From Rhizobium sp. R711 (GTDB lineage Bacteria; Pseudomonadota; Alphaproteobacteria; Rhizobiales; Rhizobiaceae), in contig NZ_LOKZ01000012.1 of assembly GCF_002211365.1 (NCBI RefSeq), positions 124,001 through 188,000 of the forward strand: a stretch of DNA of 64,000 nucleotides, read 5' to 3'. The notes beneath the pieces are model-generated. The model was not told the origin of the DNA, searched no databases, and was given only the letters and a program-made list of their open reading frames with translations. Within the stretch, counting starts at the first letter, position 1, and each line of letters starts with the position of its first letter. This document shows positions 9,604 to 18,238 of this stretch, in pieces. A program made the position numbers and the translations under genes.

Positions 9604-10818
9604 ATGCGGGACATGCTGGTTGTAGGCGCGGGTTATGTCGGGCTCTCCGCTGCCGTGGCGGTCAAGCAGGCGGCGCCTCATCTCGATATCGCAGTCGTGG
9701 AAGCAGCGCCTGCCGGCGTATGGCAGAAGGACATGCGCGCCTCGGCCATTATCGCTGCCGCCACCAGGATGCTTGAGGTTTTCGGCATCTGGGACGAGAT
9801 CGAGCCGGACGCTCAGCCGATCACGAAGATGATCGTCACCGATTCGAAGGCAGCGGATCCCGTACGGCCGGTTTTCCTGACCTTCGATGGCGAAGTGGAG
9901 GACGGACGGCCTTTCGCGCATATGATTTCGAATGTCACGCTCGTCCGGGCGCTGCGTGGAGCATGCGAGCGTCTTGGCATCGAGATTCGTCACGGCTTCG
10001 GCGCGACCGGCCTTTCCGTTGCCGATACGCATGCGACAGTCACTGCCTCTGATGGCAGCGTGATGGACGCTCGGCTCGTCGTCGCCTGCGACGGCGTCCG
10101 TTCGCACCTAAGGGACTTGGCAGGCATCAAGACCGTGTCCTGGGATTACGGTCAGTCGGGGATTGTCACGACGGTCGAGCACGAGCGTCCGCATCACGGC
10201 TGCGCGGAAGAGCATTTCCTTCCGTCGGGACCCTTTGCGATCTTGCCGCTGAAAGGGAACCACTCGTCACTCGTCTGGACGGAGCCGACGCCGGAGGCGA
10301 ACCGTCTTGTCGCATCCGACGACCTCATCTTTGAAGAAGAGCTGGAGCGTCGCTTTGGTCACAAGCTCGGTAGGTTGAGGACGGTCGGCGACAAGCGCGC
10401 CTTCCCCCTCGGGCTGACGCTTGCGCGGGCTTTTGTGGCCCCGCGCGTGGCGCTCGCCGGTGATGCGGCTCACGGCATCCATCCAATTTCCGGTCAGGGC
10501 CTGAACCTCGGCTTCAAGGATGTTGCCGCCCTTGCCGAAACCATTGTCGAGGCTGATCGGCTTGGCCTTGATATCGGCTCGATCAATATTCTCGAGCGCT
10601 ATCAGGCATGGCGCCGCTTCGATACCTTCCGCATGGGCGTCACCACTGATGTGCTCAATCGGCTCTTCTCGAACGACCTGGCGCCGCTGCGCATCGCCCG
10701 CGATTTCGGCCTGGGTATCGTCGATCGGCTACCCGGCCTCAAATCGTACTTCATCGGCCAGGCGGCCGGCACGACCGCCAGCGACAATCCCCGCCTGCTG
10801 GCAGGGCAGACGATCTAG
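9604..10818 (+). CDS. UbiH/UbiF/COQ6-family FAD-dependent aromatic hydroxylase
   Basis: A flavoprotein monooxygenase of 404 residues. The N-terminal FAD-binding GxGxxG reads VVGAGYVGLSAAV, the DG motif is VVACDGVRS at about residue 160, and the GD motif is VALAGDAAHGIHPISGQGLNLG at about residues 285-306. This combination is typical of the ubiquinone-ring hydroxylases (UbiH, UbiF, alphaproteobacterial UbiL/UbiM, eukaryotic COQ6). Which ring carbon it hydroxylates cannot be read from sequence. It stands alone between tesB and the Trm112-like gene. Confidence 0.9.
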   Translation: MRDMLVVGAGYVGLSAAVAVKQAAPHLDIAVVEAAPAGVWQKDMRASAIIAAATRMLEVFGIWDEIEPDAQPITKMIVTDSKAADPVRPVFLTFDGEVEDGRPFAHMISNVTLVRALRGACERLGIEIRHGFGATGLSVADTHATVTASDGSVMDARLVVACDGVRSHLRDLAGIKTVSWDYGQSGIVTTVEHERPHHGCAEEHFLPSGPFAILPLKGNHSSLVWTEPTPEANRLVASDDLIFEEELERRFGHKLGRLRTVGDKRAFPLGLTLARAFVAPRVALAGDAAHGIHPISGQGLNLGFKDVAALAETIVEADRLGLDIGSINILERYQAWRRFDTFRMGVTTDVLNRLFSNDLAPLRIARDFGLGIVDRLPGLKSYFIGQAAGTTASDNPRLLAGQTI

Positions 10819-10835
10819 AGGCTTTCAGGGTTAAA

Positions 10836-11024
10836 TCAGTCGTCCAGCTCGCGTGCCTCCGAGACCAGCATGATCGGAATGCCATCACGGATCGGATAGG
10901 CGAGGCGTGCCTTCTCCGACACGAGTTCGTTGTGCTCGCGGTCGTAAGTCAGCCGCCCCTTGGTCAGGGGGCATACCAAGAGCTCCAGAAGCTTCGGGTC
11001 AACGCGGCTGAGTTTTTCGTCCAT
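10836..11024 (-). CDS. Trm112 family small protein (YcaR-like)
   Basis: A 62-residue protein with the family signature [18 protein letters not shown] and a later [19 protein letters not shown]. Only one Cys of the usual metal-binding set is visible, as in many bacterial YcaR-type members. Eukaryotic and archaeal Trm112 activates methyltransferases; the bacterial role is poorly defined. It begins nine bases after the LON-domain gene stop codon on the same strand, so the two are probably cotranscribed. Confidence 0.88.
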   Translation of the reverse strand: MDEKLSRVDPKLLELLVCPLTKGRLTYDREHNELVSEKARLAYPIRDGIPIMLVSEARELDD

Positions 11025-11033
11025 GAACCGGTT

Positions 11034-11702
11034 TTACTGCAGAACGGTGTCGGAGTCACCGAAGACGCGCGCCAGCACGATCTCGGTGATCGCGATCAGC
11101 GTTTCGGCCCGCGTCTTCAGATCGGGCGCCTCGAGAAGCGCCTGCTTCTCGGCCGGTCCGAAGGGAGACATCATCGCCAGCGAATTGACAAGGGTCAGGT
11201 TGCTGGCACGCTCGACGCTCTCCCAATCAGCCTCCAGCTTGTTTGCATCAAGATAGGACTTGAAGGCAGCGAGAAGCGCCGCACGATCAACCGCATCCTC
11301 CTCGTCGCGCGCGGAAAGATCGGCAATGAAGGGCGCGATACGGAAGGTTCGGAAGGGTTGATGTGTTTCCTTCTCCTCAAGCAGGCGGAAACGGCAAATC
11401 CCTGTGAGGGAGACGATATAGCGACCATCGCCCGTCTCAGCGAACGAGGTAATGCGCCCGAGGCAGCCAACGGGGGCCAGGTGAGCCTCACCCTGCCCTT
11501 CCTGGTCGCCAAGCGCCGGCTGGACCATGCCGATCAACCGATTGCCGGACAGAGCGGCATCGAACATCGCAAGATAGCGCGGCTCGAAAATATTGAGGGG
11601 CAACTGCCCTGTCGGCAGCAGCAGAGCGCCGCCAAGCGGAAAGACCGCGATCGTATCAGGCAGATCGCCGGGCTTCAGATATCGTGCATTCCCCACTTGC
11701 AT
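11034..11702 (-). CDS. LON peptidase substrate-binding domain protein
   Basis: The 222 residues form only the N-terminal (LAN/LON) substrate-binding domain of Lon protease. Markers are TIAVFPLGGALLLPTGQLPLNIFEPRYL and a GCLGRITSF segment; there is no AAA+ or Ser-Lys peptidase domain. Such single-domain proteins are common next to Trm112-like and thioredoxin genes in rhizobia, and their role is unknown. I start it at MQVGNARY; the longer upstream reading frame runs through the intergenic space and the thioredoxin gene in another frame. Confidence 0.88.
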   Translation of the reverse strand: MQVGNARYLKPGDLPDTIAVFPLGGALLLPTGQLPLNIFEPRYLAMFDAALSGNRLIGMVQPALGDQEGQGEAHLAPVGCLGRITSFAETGDGRYIVSLTGICRFRLLEEKETHQPFRTFRIAPFIADLSARDEEDAVDRAALLAAFKSYLDANKLEADWESVERASNLTLVNSLAMMSPFGPAEKQALLEAPDLKTRAETLIAITEIVLARVFGDSDTVLQ

Positions 11703-11814
11703 AGAGACTGGTCCTGCATTGCCGGCAGGCGCGACACGATGCGCCCACACAAACGGGAATGTGGGGCCTCCCTCCAAAAACGCAAGGGCGGCCGGCCGAA
11801 ACTTGAAATCCGAA

Positions 11815-12780
11815 TCACGAAAACAGCATGGCGGAAAGCTTACGCCGCGCCGAGACCGTCGCGGGATCCTTGAAGCCCCAGACGTCGAAGAATTGAAGCA
11901 ACTGCCGGCGTGCGCCGTCGTCGTCGAAAGCACGGTCCTTGCGCATAATGTAAAGCAGGTGTTCCGCCGATTCTTCGCGCCGGCCTTCGACGTTGCGGAT
12001 CTTGGCAAGCTTCAGACGGGCTTCGTGATCGTCGGGATTGCGCGCCAGATCATGCTCCAGGGCGACGGGATCACCGAGCTTGCGCGCTTCCTCGATCTGA
12101 TCGAGCTTCTTCGAAACCGCCAGGATCGCTGGATCTTTCGCCATTTCCTCCGGCAATTCCTTAAGCGCCTCACGCGCACGCTCGTGCTGGTTTGCTGCAA
12201 TCATGCATTCGGCCATTCCCGCCAATGCCTTTGCATTCTCCGGATCGGCCTGCATGACGGCACCGTAAAGCTGTGCGGCACCGTTGATATCACCGGATGC
12301 CAACAGCTCGTCCGCTTCCTTGAGGACGCCTTCGATTTCGGCCGCCTGATCGGCGCCGGCCGGACCGGCGATGCGATCGATGAACTGGTTGATCTGGCTT
12401 TCCGGCACGGCGCCCATGAAGCCATCGGCGGGACGACCACCGACGAAGGCGATCACGGCCGGAATCGACTGGATACCGAGCTGCCCGGCGATCGAGGGAT
12501 GGTCATCAATGTTCATCTTGACCAGCTTGACGCGCCCTTGCGCTTCATTGACGACCTTTTCGAGCACCGGAGTCAGTTGCTTGCAGGGACCGCACCAGGG
12601 CGCCCAGAAATCGACGAGAACCGGCTGGTTGCGCGATTCCTCGATGACATCCTTCGCGAAAGTCGCAGTCGTCGTATCCTTGATATAACTGCCCGCGTCG
12701 GCAGCCGGGGCCGCCCCGTAACTCGCCGCTGCCGTCATCTGACCAAAGGAATTGCTGTAAGGATTGTCGTTGCCGCTCAT
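11815..12780 (-). CDS. Thioredoxin with C-terminal TPR region (CnoX/YbbN type)
   Basis: The protein is 321 residues long. Residues about 32-140 are a thioredoxin fold with a complete WCGPC redox site (VDFWAPWCGPCKQL) and the cis-Pro in SIPAV. Residues about 150-315 are helical tetratricopeptide-like repeats. This is the architecture of YbbN/CnoX, a holdase that passes clients to DnaK/GroEL. E. coli YbbN lacks a normal CxxC, while this copy keeps it, as described for the Caulobacter protein, so it may protect clients by mixed-disulfide chemistry as well. It is probably cotranscribed with the LON-domain gene. Confidence 0.9.
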   Translation of the reverse strand: MSGNDNPYSNSFGQMTAAASYGAAPAADAGSYIKDTTTATFAKDVIEESRNQPVLVDFWAPWCGPCKQLTPVLEKVVNEAQGRVKLVKMNIDDHPSIAGQLGIQSIPAVIAFVGGRPADGFMGAVPESQINQFIDRIAGPAGADQAAEIEGVLKEADELLASGDINGAAQLYGAVMQADPENAKALAGMAECMIAANQHERAREALKELPEEMAKDPAILAVSKKLDQIEEARKLGDPVALEHDLARNPDDHEARLKLAKIRNVEGRREESAEHLLYIMRKDRAFDDDGARRQLLQFFDVWGFKDPATVSARRKLSAMLFS

Positions 12781-12833
12781 GGATATCTCCCGCCGTGCCG
12801 GTCAGCCGGCTTTTCTAGCGCTAAAATCGTATG

Positions 12834-13346
12834 TCAGGACGTCACTTTCAAGACAAGCGGCTTATGCCCTGTCGCTTCCATAAAGCGAATGAGATCGTCG
12901 CTCGCGATCGACGTCGTGGCATCATTGGATAGCGGATGACAATTGATGATCTCGTCTTTCATCAGATTTGCGTCAAGAACGAACGTCACGTTTCGGCCCG
13001 TATCATTGATCGCCCCGAAAGCCGTGACCGAACCCGGAGCCACACCAAGATACTCCATCAGCTTTTCCGGCTTTCCGAATGAGACCTTGCTGGCTGCACC
13101 AATCAGCGTGTGCACGGTCTTTAGGTCCACTGTCGCGTTTTCCTCCACCGTCAGCAGGAAGAACTGATCTTTCTTGTCTTTGACGAAGAGATTTTTCGTG
13201 TGGCCTCCAGGAATCTCGTCACGCAGCGCGACCGATTCGGCAACCGTGAAGACGGGCGCATGGTGTTTGGTGCTGTGATTGATCTCAAGACCATCGAGAA
13301 AGGCAAAAAGGTCATCTCTGGTCTTCGGCGTCGCGTCGGTCATCAT
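12834..13346 (-). CDS. YbaK/ProX-family prolyl-tRNA deacylase (PrdX/ProXp-ala type)
   Basis: A single trans-editing domain of 170 residues. GGHTKNLFVKDKK holds the conserved Lys of the YbaK/INS fold, and VAPGSVTAFGAIND with the later HPLSNDATTSI segment are typical of PrdX-like proteins. These hydrolyse Ala mischarged on tRNA-Pro. It has no ProRS domain and is a free-standing editor. Two adjacent ATG codons make the exact start uncertain by one residue. Confidence 0.87.
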   Translation of the reverse strand: MMTDATPKTRDDLFAFLDGLEINHSTKHHAPVFTVAESVALRDEIPGGHTKNLFVKDKKDQFFLLTVEENATVDLKTVHTLIGAASKVSFGKPEKLMEYLGVAPGSVTAFGAINDTGRNVTFVLDANLMKDEIINCHPLSNDATTSIASDDLIRFMEATGHKPLVLKVTS

Positions 13347-13597
13347 AAAAATCCATACAGTGGGGAGAGTGACAGGATGCCTGATTACGTCTCGCCACTA
13401 TCTTTTGCAACGCTCGTGGTCGACGCTTTGCCCTGCATTTGCGGCACTTCCGATACCTTCGAACGAAGCCTGGAAATTTTTCTTCGAATTTCCGTCATTT
13501 CCCTGTTGCATTTGAAAATCGTTTGGGCGATATAGCGCCCGTCGCCGCAAGGTGGCGCCCACGGTCCTCACAACTACCCCGGACCGATGCGGATTGA

Positions 13598-13672
13598 GCG
13601 GGTGTAGCTCAGGGGTAGAGCACAACCTTGCCAAGGTTGGGGTCGAGGGTTCAAATCCCTTCGCCCGCTCCA
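13598..13672 (+). tRNA. tRNA-Gly(GCC)
   Basis: A complete cloverleaf with a GCGGGTG/CGCCCGC acceptor stem (one T-G wobble), D-arm GTAGCTCAGGGGTAGAGCA split by its loop, anticodon stem CAACC/GGTTG around TTGCCAA (anticodon GCC), T-loop GGTTCAAATCC, discriminator T and an encoded CCA end. Confidence 0.97.
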
Positions 13673-13703
13673 GTTTTATTAAGGAAATCAAGTGAATAAT
13701 TAT

Positions 13704-13730
13704 ACCCGCCGCAAGGCGGCGTTGTTGTTT
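13704..13730 (+). terminator. Possible terminator of tRNA-Gly
   Basis: A CCGCC-GCAA-GGCGG hairpin followed by GTTGTTGTTT, 34 bases downstream of the tRNA 3' end. Confidence 0.55.
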
Positions 13731-13880
13731 GAGCTGCGTGTCGCCACCATCGAAAAGCCTTTTGAGCCGTGTAGTCAAAGCTATCTGCAAAAACGGGCTA
13801 GACGCGTTACCATTTGCCCTGAAGGAACCGCCGGGACAATTCCACTTCGGTCAAGGATGATCCTCTTGCCCGACCAAGAG

Positions 13881-13936
13881 TGCCGGAGGTCTTAAAATCC
13901 CTCGGTCATACGGGTTCGACCCCGTCGTCCGCACCA
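13881..13936 (+). pseudogene. tRNA-Leu(TAA) 3'-half remnant
   Basis: The segment resembles the anticodon-to-CCA part of a tRNA-Leu: anticodon loop CTTAAAA (TAA), a short variable arm, GGGTTCGACCC and GTCCGCACCA. The 5' half does not fold, the anticodon stem has mismatches and the T-loop appears one base short, so it is not a working tRNA. Such 3' halves are typical scars of integrase attachment sites. No integrase remains in the window. Confidence 0.6.
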
Positions 13937-14093
13937 TATTGAAATCATTACTAGAAATTTCGCTAACTCGCTCCGCTTCAGAGAGCGATGGCCTATATTG
14001 GGGCCTATGAAGCCCGCTGTGCGCATGGGCTGGCCTCCCGCATCTTTCATCGTTTAGTCCTACCCCGTTTTTCGACGATAACCGCTGGCGTGA

Positions 14094-14279
14094 GAGGCCC
14101 GGAGGGACTCCGACCACTTTCGCGGTGGTTACGCCAGCAACCTGCAAGACTTCGCGCGCTACGATCCCGGCGGTCGTTACTCAGAGCCTAAAACTGGCCC
14201 GCATGAGGCCAAAATCTTCAACATGTGGATTCGTCCGCTGGACCACACAAACATTCCTAAGCGATCTTCATTCTCTTAA
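14094..14279 (+). pseudogene. Orphan C-terminal coding remnant, unidentified
   Basis: After a TGA at 14091 the frame stays open for 61 codons to a TAA at 14277. The peptide contains HFRGGYASNLQDFARYD and PHEAKIFNMWIRPLDH and looks like ordinary protein, but there is no plausible start codon with a ribosome site. I read it as the tail of a lost gene. I do not recognise the family. Confidence 0.35.
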
Positions 14280-14356
14280 TCTGACGCCCACGCTTCGCCA
14301 CTAGACACGACGCCCCTACTAGGGGATTATCCTGCCAAGCGATGTGAGGCGCAGCC

Positions 14357-17300
14357 ATGGATCTCGGTGGATGGCTTCGCGGTCTCGGGCTCGGCGAATA
14401 CGAGACAAATTTCCGAGACAACAAAATCGACGCGGAACTGCTGCCGCGGCTGACGGACGCTGGCCTTAAGGACATCGGCGTCTCCGCTCTTGGCGACCGG
14501 CTGCGCTTGCTCGATGCGATTGCTGCGTTGGCTCAAGCAAATCCGCTTGTCAACGGTGCTGCTTCTTCATCGAAGGCCGCGGCACTCAAGGCCGAAGAGT
14601 CGGCCGAACGCCGTCCGATCACGGTCATGTTCTGCGATCTTGTGGGATCGACCGAACTTGCCGCGAAGCTCGACCCGGAAGACTGGCGCAACCTCCTCAA
14701 CTCCTACCTCGACGAGGCTTCGACGGCGGTGACCGCGCTTGGTGGCCACGTTCTGAAAAAGCTTGGCGACGGTCTGATGGCCCTCTTCGGCTACCCCCAA
14801 GCGCAGGAGAACGACGCAGAACGCGCGGTGCGGGCGGCGCTCGCAATCCAGCGGGCGCTCGCGGAGATAAACGTCAAGAATTGCCGCAAGGGCGTGCCAG
14901 AGCTTTCGGCGCGGATCGGCCTCGAGTGCGGGCCTGTGGTCGTGGAGGCTACAGGAGAGGTGTTCGGCGACGCGCCGAACGTTGCGGCGCGGGTACAGAC
15001 TGCCGCCACGCCGGGCTCGGTGCTTGTCACCACGAACGTCCAGCGCCTGGTTGTTGGACTCTTCGTCGCCGAGGAGCAAGGCGCGAAGAAACTCAAGGGC
15101 CTGCCTGAGCCCGTCCAGCTCTTCCGCATTGTTCGGGCCAGTGGCGGCGGCAGAAGAGGCGGCGCTCGCGCGCTTACGCCCTTCATTGGCCGCGAGGAGG
15201 AATTAAGCGTGCTTGCTCGCCACTGGGAGCGCGCACGGAAAGGAGAAGGCCAGCTCGTGCTCATTGTGGGCGAACCGGGGATTGGCAAGTCGCGGCTCAT
15301 CGAGGAATTCCGCTCGAAATTGACGGAGACGCCTCATACCTGGAGCGAGTGGAGCGCTTCACAGCTTCTGCAGAATACCCCGCTTCATCCAATCGCCGAA
15401 TGGGGCAGGCAACGCTTCGGGATGGACGCTCCTGCCGAGCAGCGCCTCGCAGATCTTGAGAACACGCTGCGGCTGGTCGGCCTCGACCCTGTGGAATACG
15501 CGCCCCTGATCGCGCCGCTCGTGGATATTGCGTTGCTGCCGGAACGCGCGGCAAACTTCGCACCCGAGGAGTTGCGGCGAAGGCAACTGGCGGCAATGAC
15601 CGCCTTCGTTTTGGCTGGGGCGCGGTCTCAGCCGGTTGTGATCGCTTTCGAGGACCTCCACTGGGCCGATCCTACATCACTCGACCTGTTGCGAGCTCTT
15701 GCCGACCGCGGTGCGCAGGCGCCGCTCCTTCTGCTGGCGACGGCCCGTCCCGGGTTCCGTCCGCCCTGGAGCCTGCGCTCGCACCACAGCCTAATCTCTC
15801 TGTCGCCGTTGGACCGAGCTGGCGTCGCGCGCATGATCGGCGAAATCTCTGCCCAGCATGCTCTCTCCAAAGATGTGATCGAGGGAGTGAACGAGCGCAC
15901 AGGCGGCGTGCCGCTGTTCGTCGAGGAAGTGATGCGCCTGCTGCTCGAGCGGGGCGAGCAAGCCAGTGCGCAGGCAATCCCGCCGACCTTGCAGCAGTCG
16001 CTCGCCGCGCGCCTGGATCGGCTCGGCCCGGCGCGTGAGGTCGCGCAGATCGGCGCAGTGCTTGGACGCGATTTCACATACGGGCTGCTGCGTAACGTTG
16101 GCGAACTCGGCGAGCCCGCGCTACAAGCTTCGTTGGAGCGGCTCGCCGACGCCGACCTTCTGTTCGTCGAGGGCGCGCCGCCTATCGCAACGTATCGCTT
16201 CAAGCACGCGCTGATCCAGGACGCGGCTTTCGACAGCCTCCTCAGGAGCCGCCGGCAGGCGCTGCACCGGCGCGCCGCGGAAATCCTGCGCGACGATCCA
16301 GAGCGCGCGGCGGTGGAGCACGAGGTCATCGCGCATCATTTCACTCAGGCCGGGCTCGACGACCTGGCGATTGAATGGTGGGGCAAGGCGGGCGACGAGG
16401 CATTGCGCCGCTCTGCATTTCAGGAGGCAATCGCCCATCTCGGCAAGGCTATCGCGATGGCGGATAGGACGGGGGGCGTAGCGTGGGCTGCTGCGGGAGA
16501 CGCCGCCGCCTTGAACCGCAGCCGCCTGAAGCTGCAGATTGACTACGGCCAGGCAATGATGTTTTCCAAAGGCTACGGCGCCGAGGAAACGCAGGCCGCT
16601 TTTGCCGACGCCCTGAAGATCGCGGTAGAGACAGCGGATCCCGCGGGGCGATTTGATGCTTACTTTGGAATTTGGGCCGGAAGCCTAGATCGAGGTGACC
16701 TGGCGCAGGCGCGGCAAATTGCCGAAACGTTCCGACGGGAAGCAGGGGATGAGGCCTATGCGCCGAGTTTGGCTCGAGCCTGTGTCTGCTTAGGCTCGAC
16801 TATAGCGACGCAGGGCGATCCCGCTGGGGCGCGAGCGCACCTTGAGGAGGCGTTGAAAATTTACGATCCCGGCTGGCATCGCGAGGCCAAGCTACGGTTC
16901 GGCTCGGACGTTGGTGTCCTCGCCACGTCCTATCTTGCAGAAGCAAGCTGGTTGCTGGGCGACGTGGGGCAGGCGCAGGAGCTAATCGATCAGGCGGTCG
17001 CCGGCGCAATTCAATCGCAACATGCTACAACGGAAGGATTCATTTGCGGCCGCCGGGCTCTGCTTGAGGCCGTTCGCGGCGACGTTGAAGCCGTGCTGTC
17101 GCTGACAAAAACCATGGTCAAACTCAGCCAAGACCATGGGATCACACGATATGGGGCGTGGGGGAAAATGTATCACGGATGGGCGACTGCTCGGCTGGGA
17201 GATCGCGGGGCCGGTGTGAGCGAGTTGCAGGAAGGCCTGACGGACCTAACAGACCAAGGAAGCAAGTTCAATGTACCGCTCTACCAAGCTCTGCTTGCCG

Positions 17301-17710
17301 AGATCGAGGCAGAGATGGGGGAGCGCGCATTGAGCCGAATCGACGGCGCGCTAGCACTTGCACGCGAAACGGGGGAGCATTGGTCGGACAGCTTGCTACA
17401 TCGCATCCGCGGCGAGATTCTGCTCAGGCTTGACCCTGCCAATCGGGCGGCGGAGCAAGCGTTTCGCGATGCCATCGCCGTCGCCCAAGCCCAGGGGGCG
17501 CGGAGCTTGGAACTGCAGGCGGCGCTAGGGCTGGCGAAGCTCTACCAATCGACCGCCCGCGCCGCCGGCACACGCGAGGTCCTCGCGTGTGCACTCGCAG
17601 GCTTTTCGCCAACGGCGGAGATGCCCGAGATCGCGGAGGCGCAGGCGTTGCTTGAACGTTTGGGCCGCGGCGCCGATGGGGCCATTCCAGAGAAGGGCAG
17701 AGCTACATAG
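14357..17710 (+). CDS. SAM-domain / class III nucleotide cyclase / AAA-type ATPase / TPR signalling protein
   Basis: The 1117-residue protein has four parts. Residues about 1-58 are a SAM domain (LRGLGLGEYETNF). Residues about 78-245 are a class III cyclase with both metal Asp residues (FCDLVGST, LGDGLMALFG) and the NVAARVQ transition-state Asn/Arg pair. Residues about 275-560 are an ATPase module with Walker A GEPGIGKSR and a Walker B-like IAFEDLHWAD. The rest is helical TPR-like. Proteins of this plan are frequent in soil Rhizobiales, with unknown stimuli; the cyclase could make cAMP. The gene lies between a tRNA-Leu relic and a transposase relic, which suggests lateral acquisition. Confidence 0.88.
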   Translation: MDLGGWLRGLGLGEYETNFRDNKIDAELLPRLTDAGLKDIGVSALGDRLRLLDAIAALAQANPLVNGAASSSKAAALKAEESAERRPITVMFCDLVGSTELAAKLDPEDWRNLLNSYLDEASTAVTALGGHVLKKLGDGLMALFGYPQAQENDAERAVRAALAIQRALAEINVKNCRKGVPELSARIGLECGPVVVEATGEVFGDAPNVAARVQTAATPGSVLVTTNVQRLVVGLFVAEEQGAKKLKGLPEPVQLFRIVRASGGGRRGGARALTPFIGREEELSVLARHWERARKGEGQLVLIVGEPGIGKSRLIEEFRSKLTETPHTWSEWSASQLLQNTPLHPIAEWGRQRFGMDAPAEQRLADLENTLRLVGLDPVEYAPLIAPLVDIALLPERAANFAPEELRRRQLAAMTAFVLAGARSQPVVIAFEDLHWADPTSLDLLRALADRGAQAPLLLLATARPGFRPPWSLRSHHSLISLSPLDRAGVARMIGEISAQHALSKDVIEGVNERTGGVPLFVEEVMRLLLERGEQASAQAIPPTLQQSLAARLDRLGPAREVAQIGAVLGRDFTYGLLRNVGELGEPALQASLERLADADLLFVEGAPPIATYRFKHALIQDAAFDSLLRSRRQALHRRAAEILRDDPERAAVEHEVIAHHFTQAGLDDLAIEWWGKAGDEALRRSAFQEAIAHLGKAIAMADRTGGVAWAAAGDAAALNRSRLKLQIDYGQAMMFSKGYGAEETQAAFADALKIAVETADPAGRFDAYFGIWAGSLDRGDLAQARQIAETFRREAGDEAYAPSLARACVCLGSTIATQGDPAGARAHLEEALKIYDPGWHREAKLRFGSDVGVLATSYLAEASWLLGDVGQAQELIDQAVAGAIQSQHATTEGFICGRRALLEAVRGDVEAVLSLTKTMVKLSQDHGITRYGAWGKMYHGWATARLGDRGAGVSELQEGLTDLTDQGSKFNVPLYQALLAEIEAEMGERALSRIDGALALARETGEHWSDSLLHRIRGEILLRLDPANRAAEQAFRDAIAVAQAQGARSLELQAALGLAKLYQSTARAAGTREVLACALAGFSPTAEMPEIAEAQALLERLGRGADGAIPEKGRAT

Positions 17711-17722
17711 CGTGACGGAGGT

Positions 17723-17868
17723 ATGAGCGAAACCCGCAAGGTTGGCGATGCGATGGTGAGAACCGCATTGTTCGAGTCCGTGCACGTAATGCTGACGCGG
17801 GCGCTTTTCCAGTCTGAAGCGCTGGGCGCTTGATGTGGCCAGACGTCGCGGGATGAAGCGCGCGGTAT
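17723..17868 (+). mobile_element. IS110-family transposase C-terminal relic (frameshifted)
   Basis: The frame from 17723 reads VGDAMVRTALFESVHVMLTR, then after a +1 shift LDVARRRGMKRAV. This matches the order of the transposase C-terminal region of IS110/IS1111-type elements (GD..vRt.LyEaa.vlLtR ... A.r.GmkrA). A TGA at 17831 and loss of everything downstream and upstream show it is dead. It directly follows the cyclase gene. Confidence 0.6.
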
Positions 17869-17950
17869 GCGGCGGCAGCAATCTCGGGTCAGCTTATAGC
17901 ACGACAAATATCGTCGGTTCTTGAGACCCCAAAAAGTGGTCAGCGGGGTT

Positions 17951-18205
17951 TCAATAGCGAGGCGACGTCCAGGCATTCTCCGCGGTTTTCTTGGTCGGAG
18001 CGGCGCCGCGCTCGTCTCCGCGCTCGGCATTGTCGCGATCCGCTTGCGCCTGCCGGTCAGCAATGTAGGGCGCCAGCATTTGCTCCAAATGAGCCGCGGT
18101 CAGGCCTGCTGCAAAGCTTCTCATCTCATCCCTCGCGATGTTTACGGTTTGTAAACATTTAGCGGCTTGCAGCGCCGATCGAAACGATGCGATCGAACTC
18201 TCCAC
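17951..18205 (-). CDS. Hypothetical small protein (doubtful)
   Basis: An 84-codon frame with a plausible amphipathic, Ala-rich N-terminal half (residues 1-55, AAHLEQMLAPYIADRQAQAD) and a charged tail. I recognise no family. It ends inside the relic-rich zone, and the last 30 residues may be read-through into unrelated DNA. No strong ribosome site is visible. Confidence 0.3.
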   Translation of the reverse strand: MESSIASFRSALQAAKCLQTVNIARDEMRSFAAGLTAAHLEQMLAPYIADRQAQADRDNAERGDERGAAPTKKTAENAWTSPRY

Positions 18206-18238
18206 GTGCTTTTGTCCAGCTAGGATGAGCGCTCGGAA

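Larger units (their letters stand above)
13673..14356. other. 684-bp region of degraded sequence between tRNA-Gly and the cyclase gene
   Basis: No intact gene is visible. It contains a hairpin after the tRNA, a tRNA-Leu-like 3' half and a short orphan coding remnant (listed separately). The mixture of relics marks the left edge of a probably acquired segment. Confidence 0.6.
17711..18238. other. 528-bp region with transposase relic and a doubtful small ORF
   Basis: Between the cyclase stop and the Ldh-family dehydrogenase stop I see a frameshifted IS110-type fragment and one 84-codon minus-strand frame (both listed). No other structure is evident. Confidence 0.5.

Noticed and set aside
13398..13790. 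Minus-strand 130-codon frame containing RAKGFEPSTPTLARLCSTPELHP
   Set aside because: The peptide is the antisense translation of the tRNA-Gly gene, a well-known false protein.
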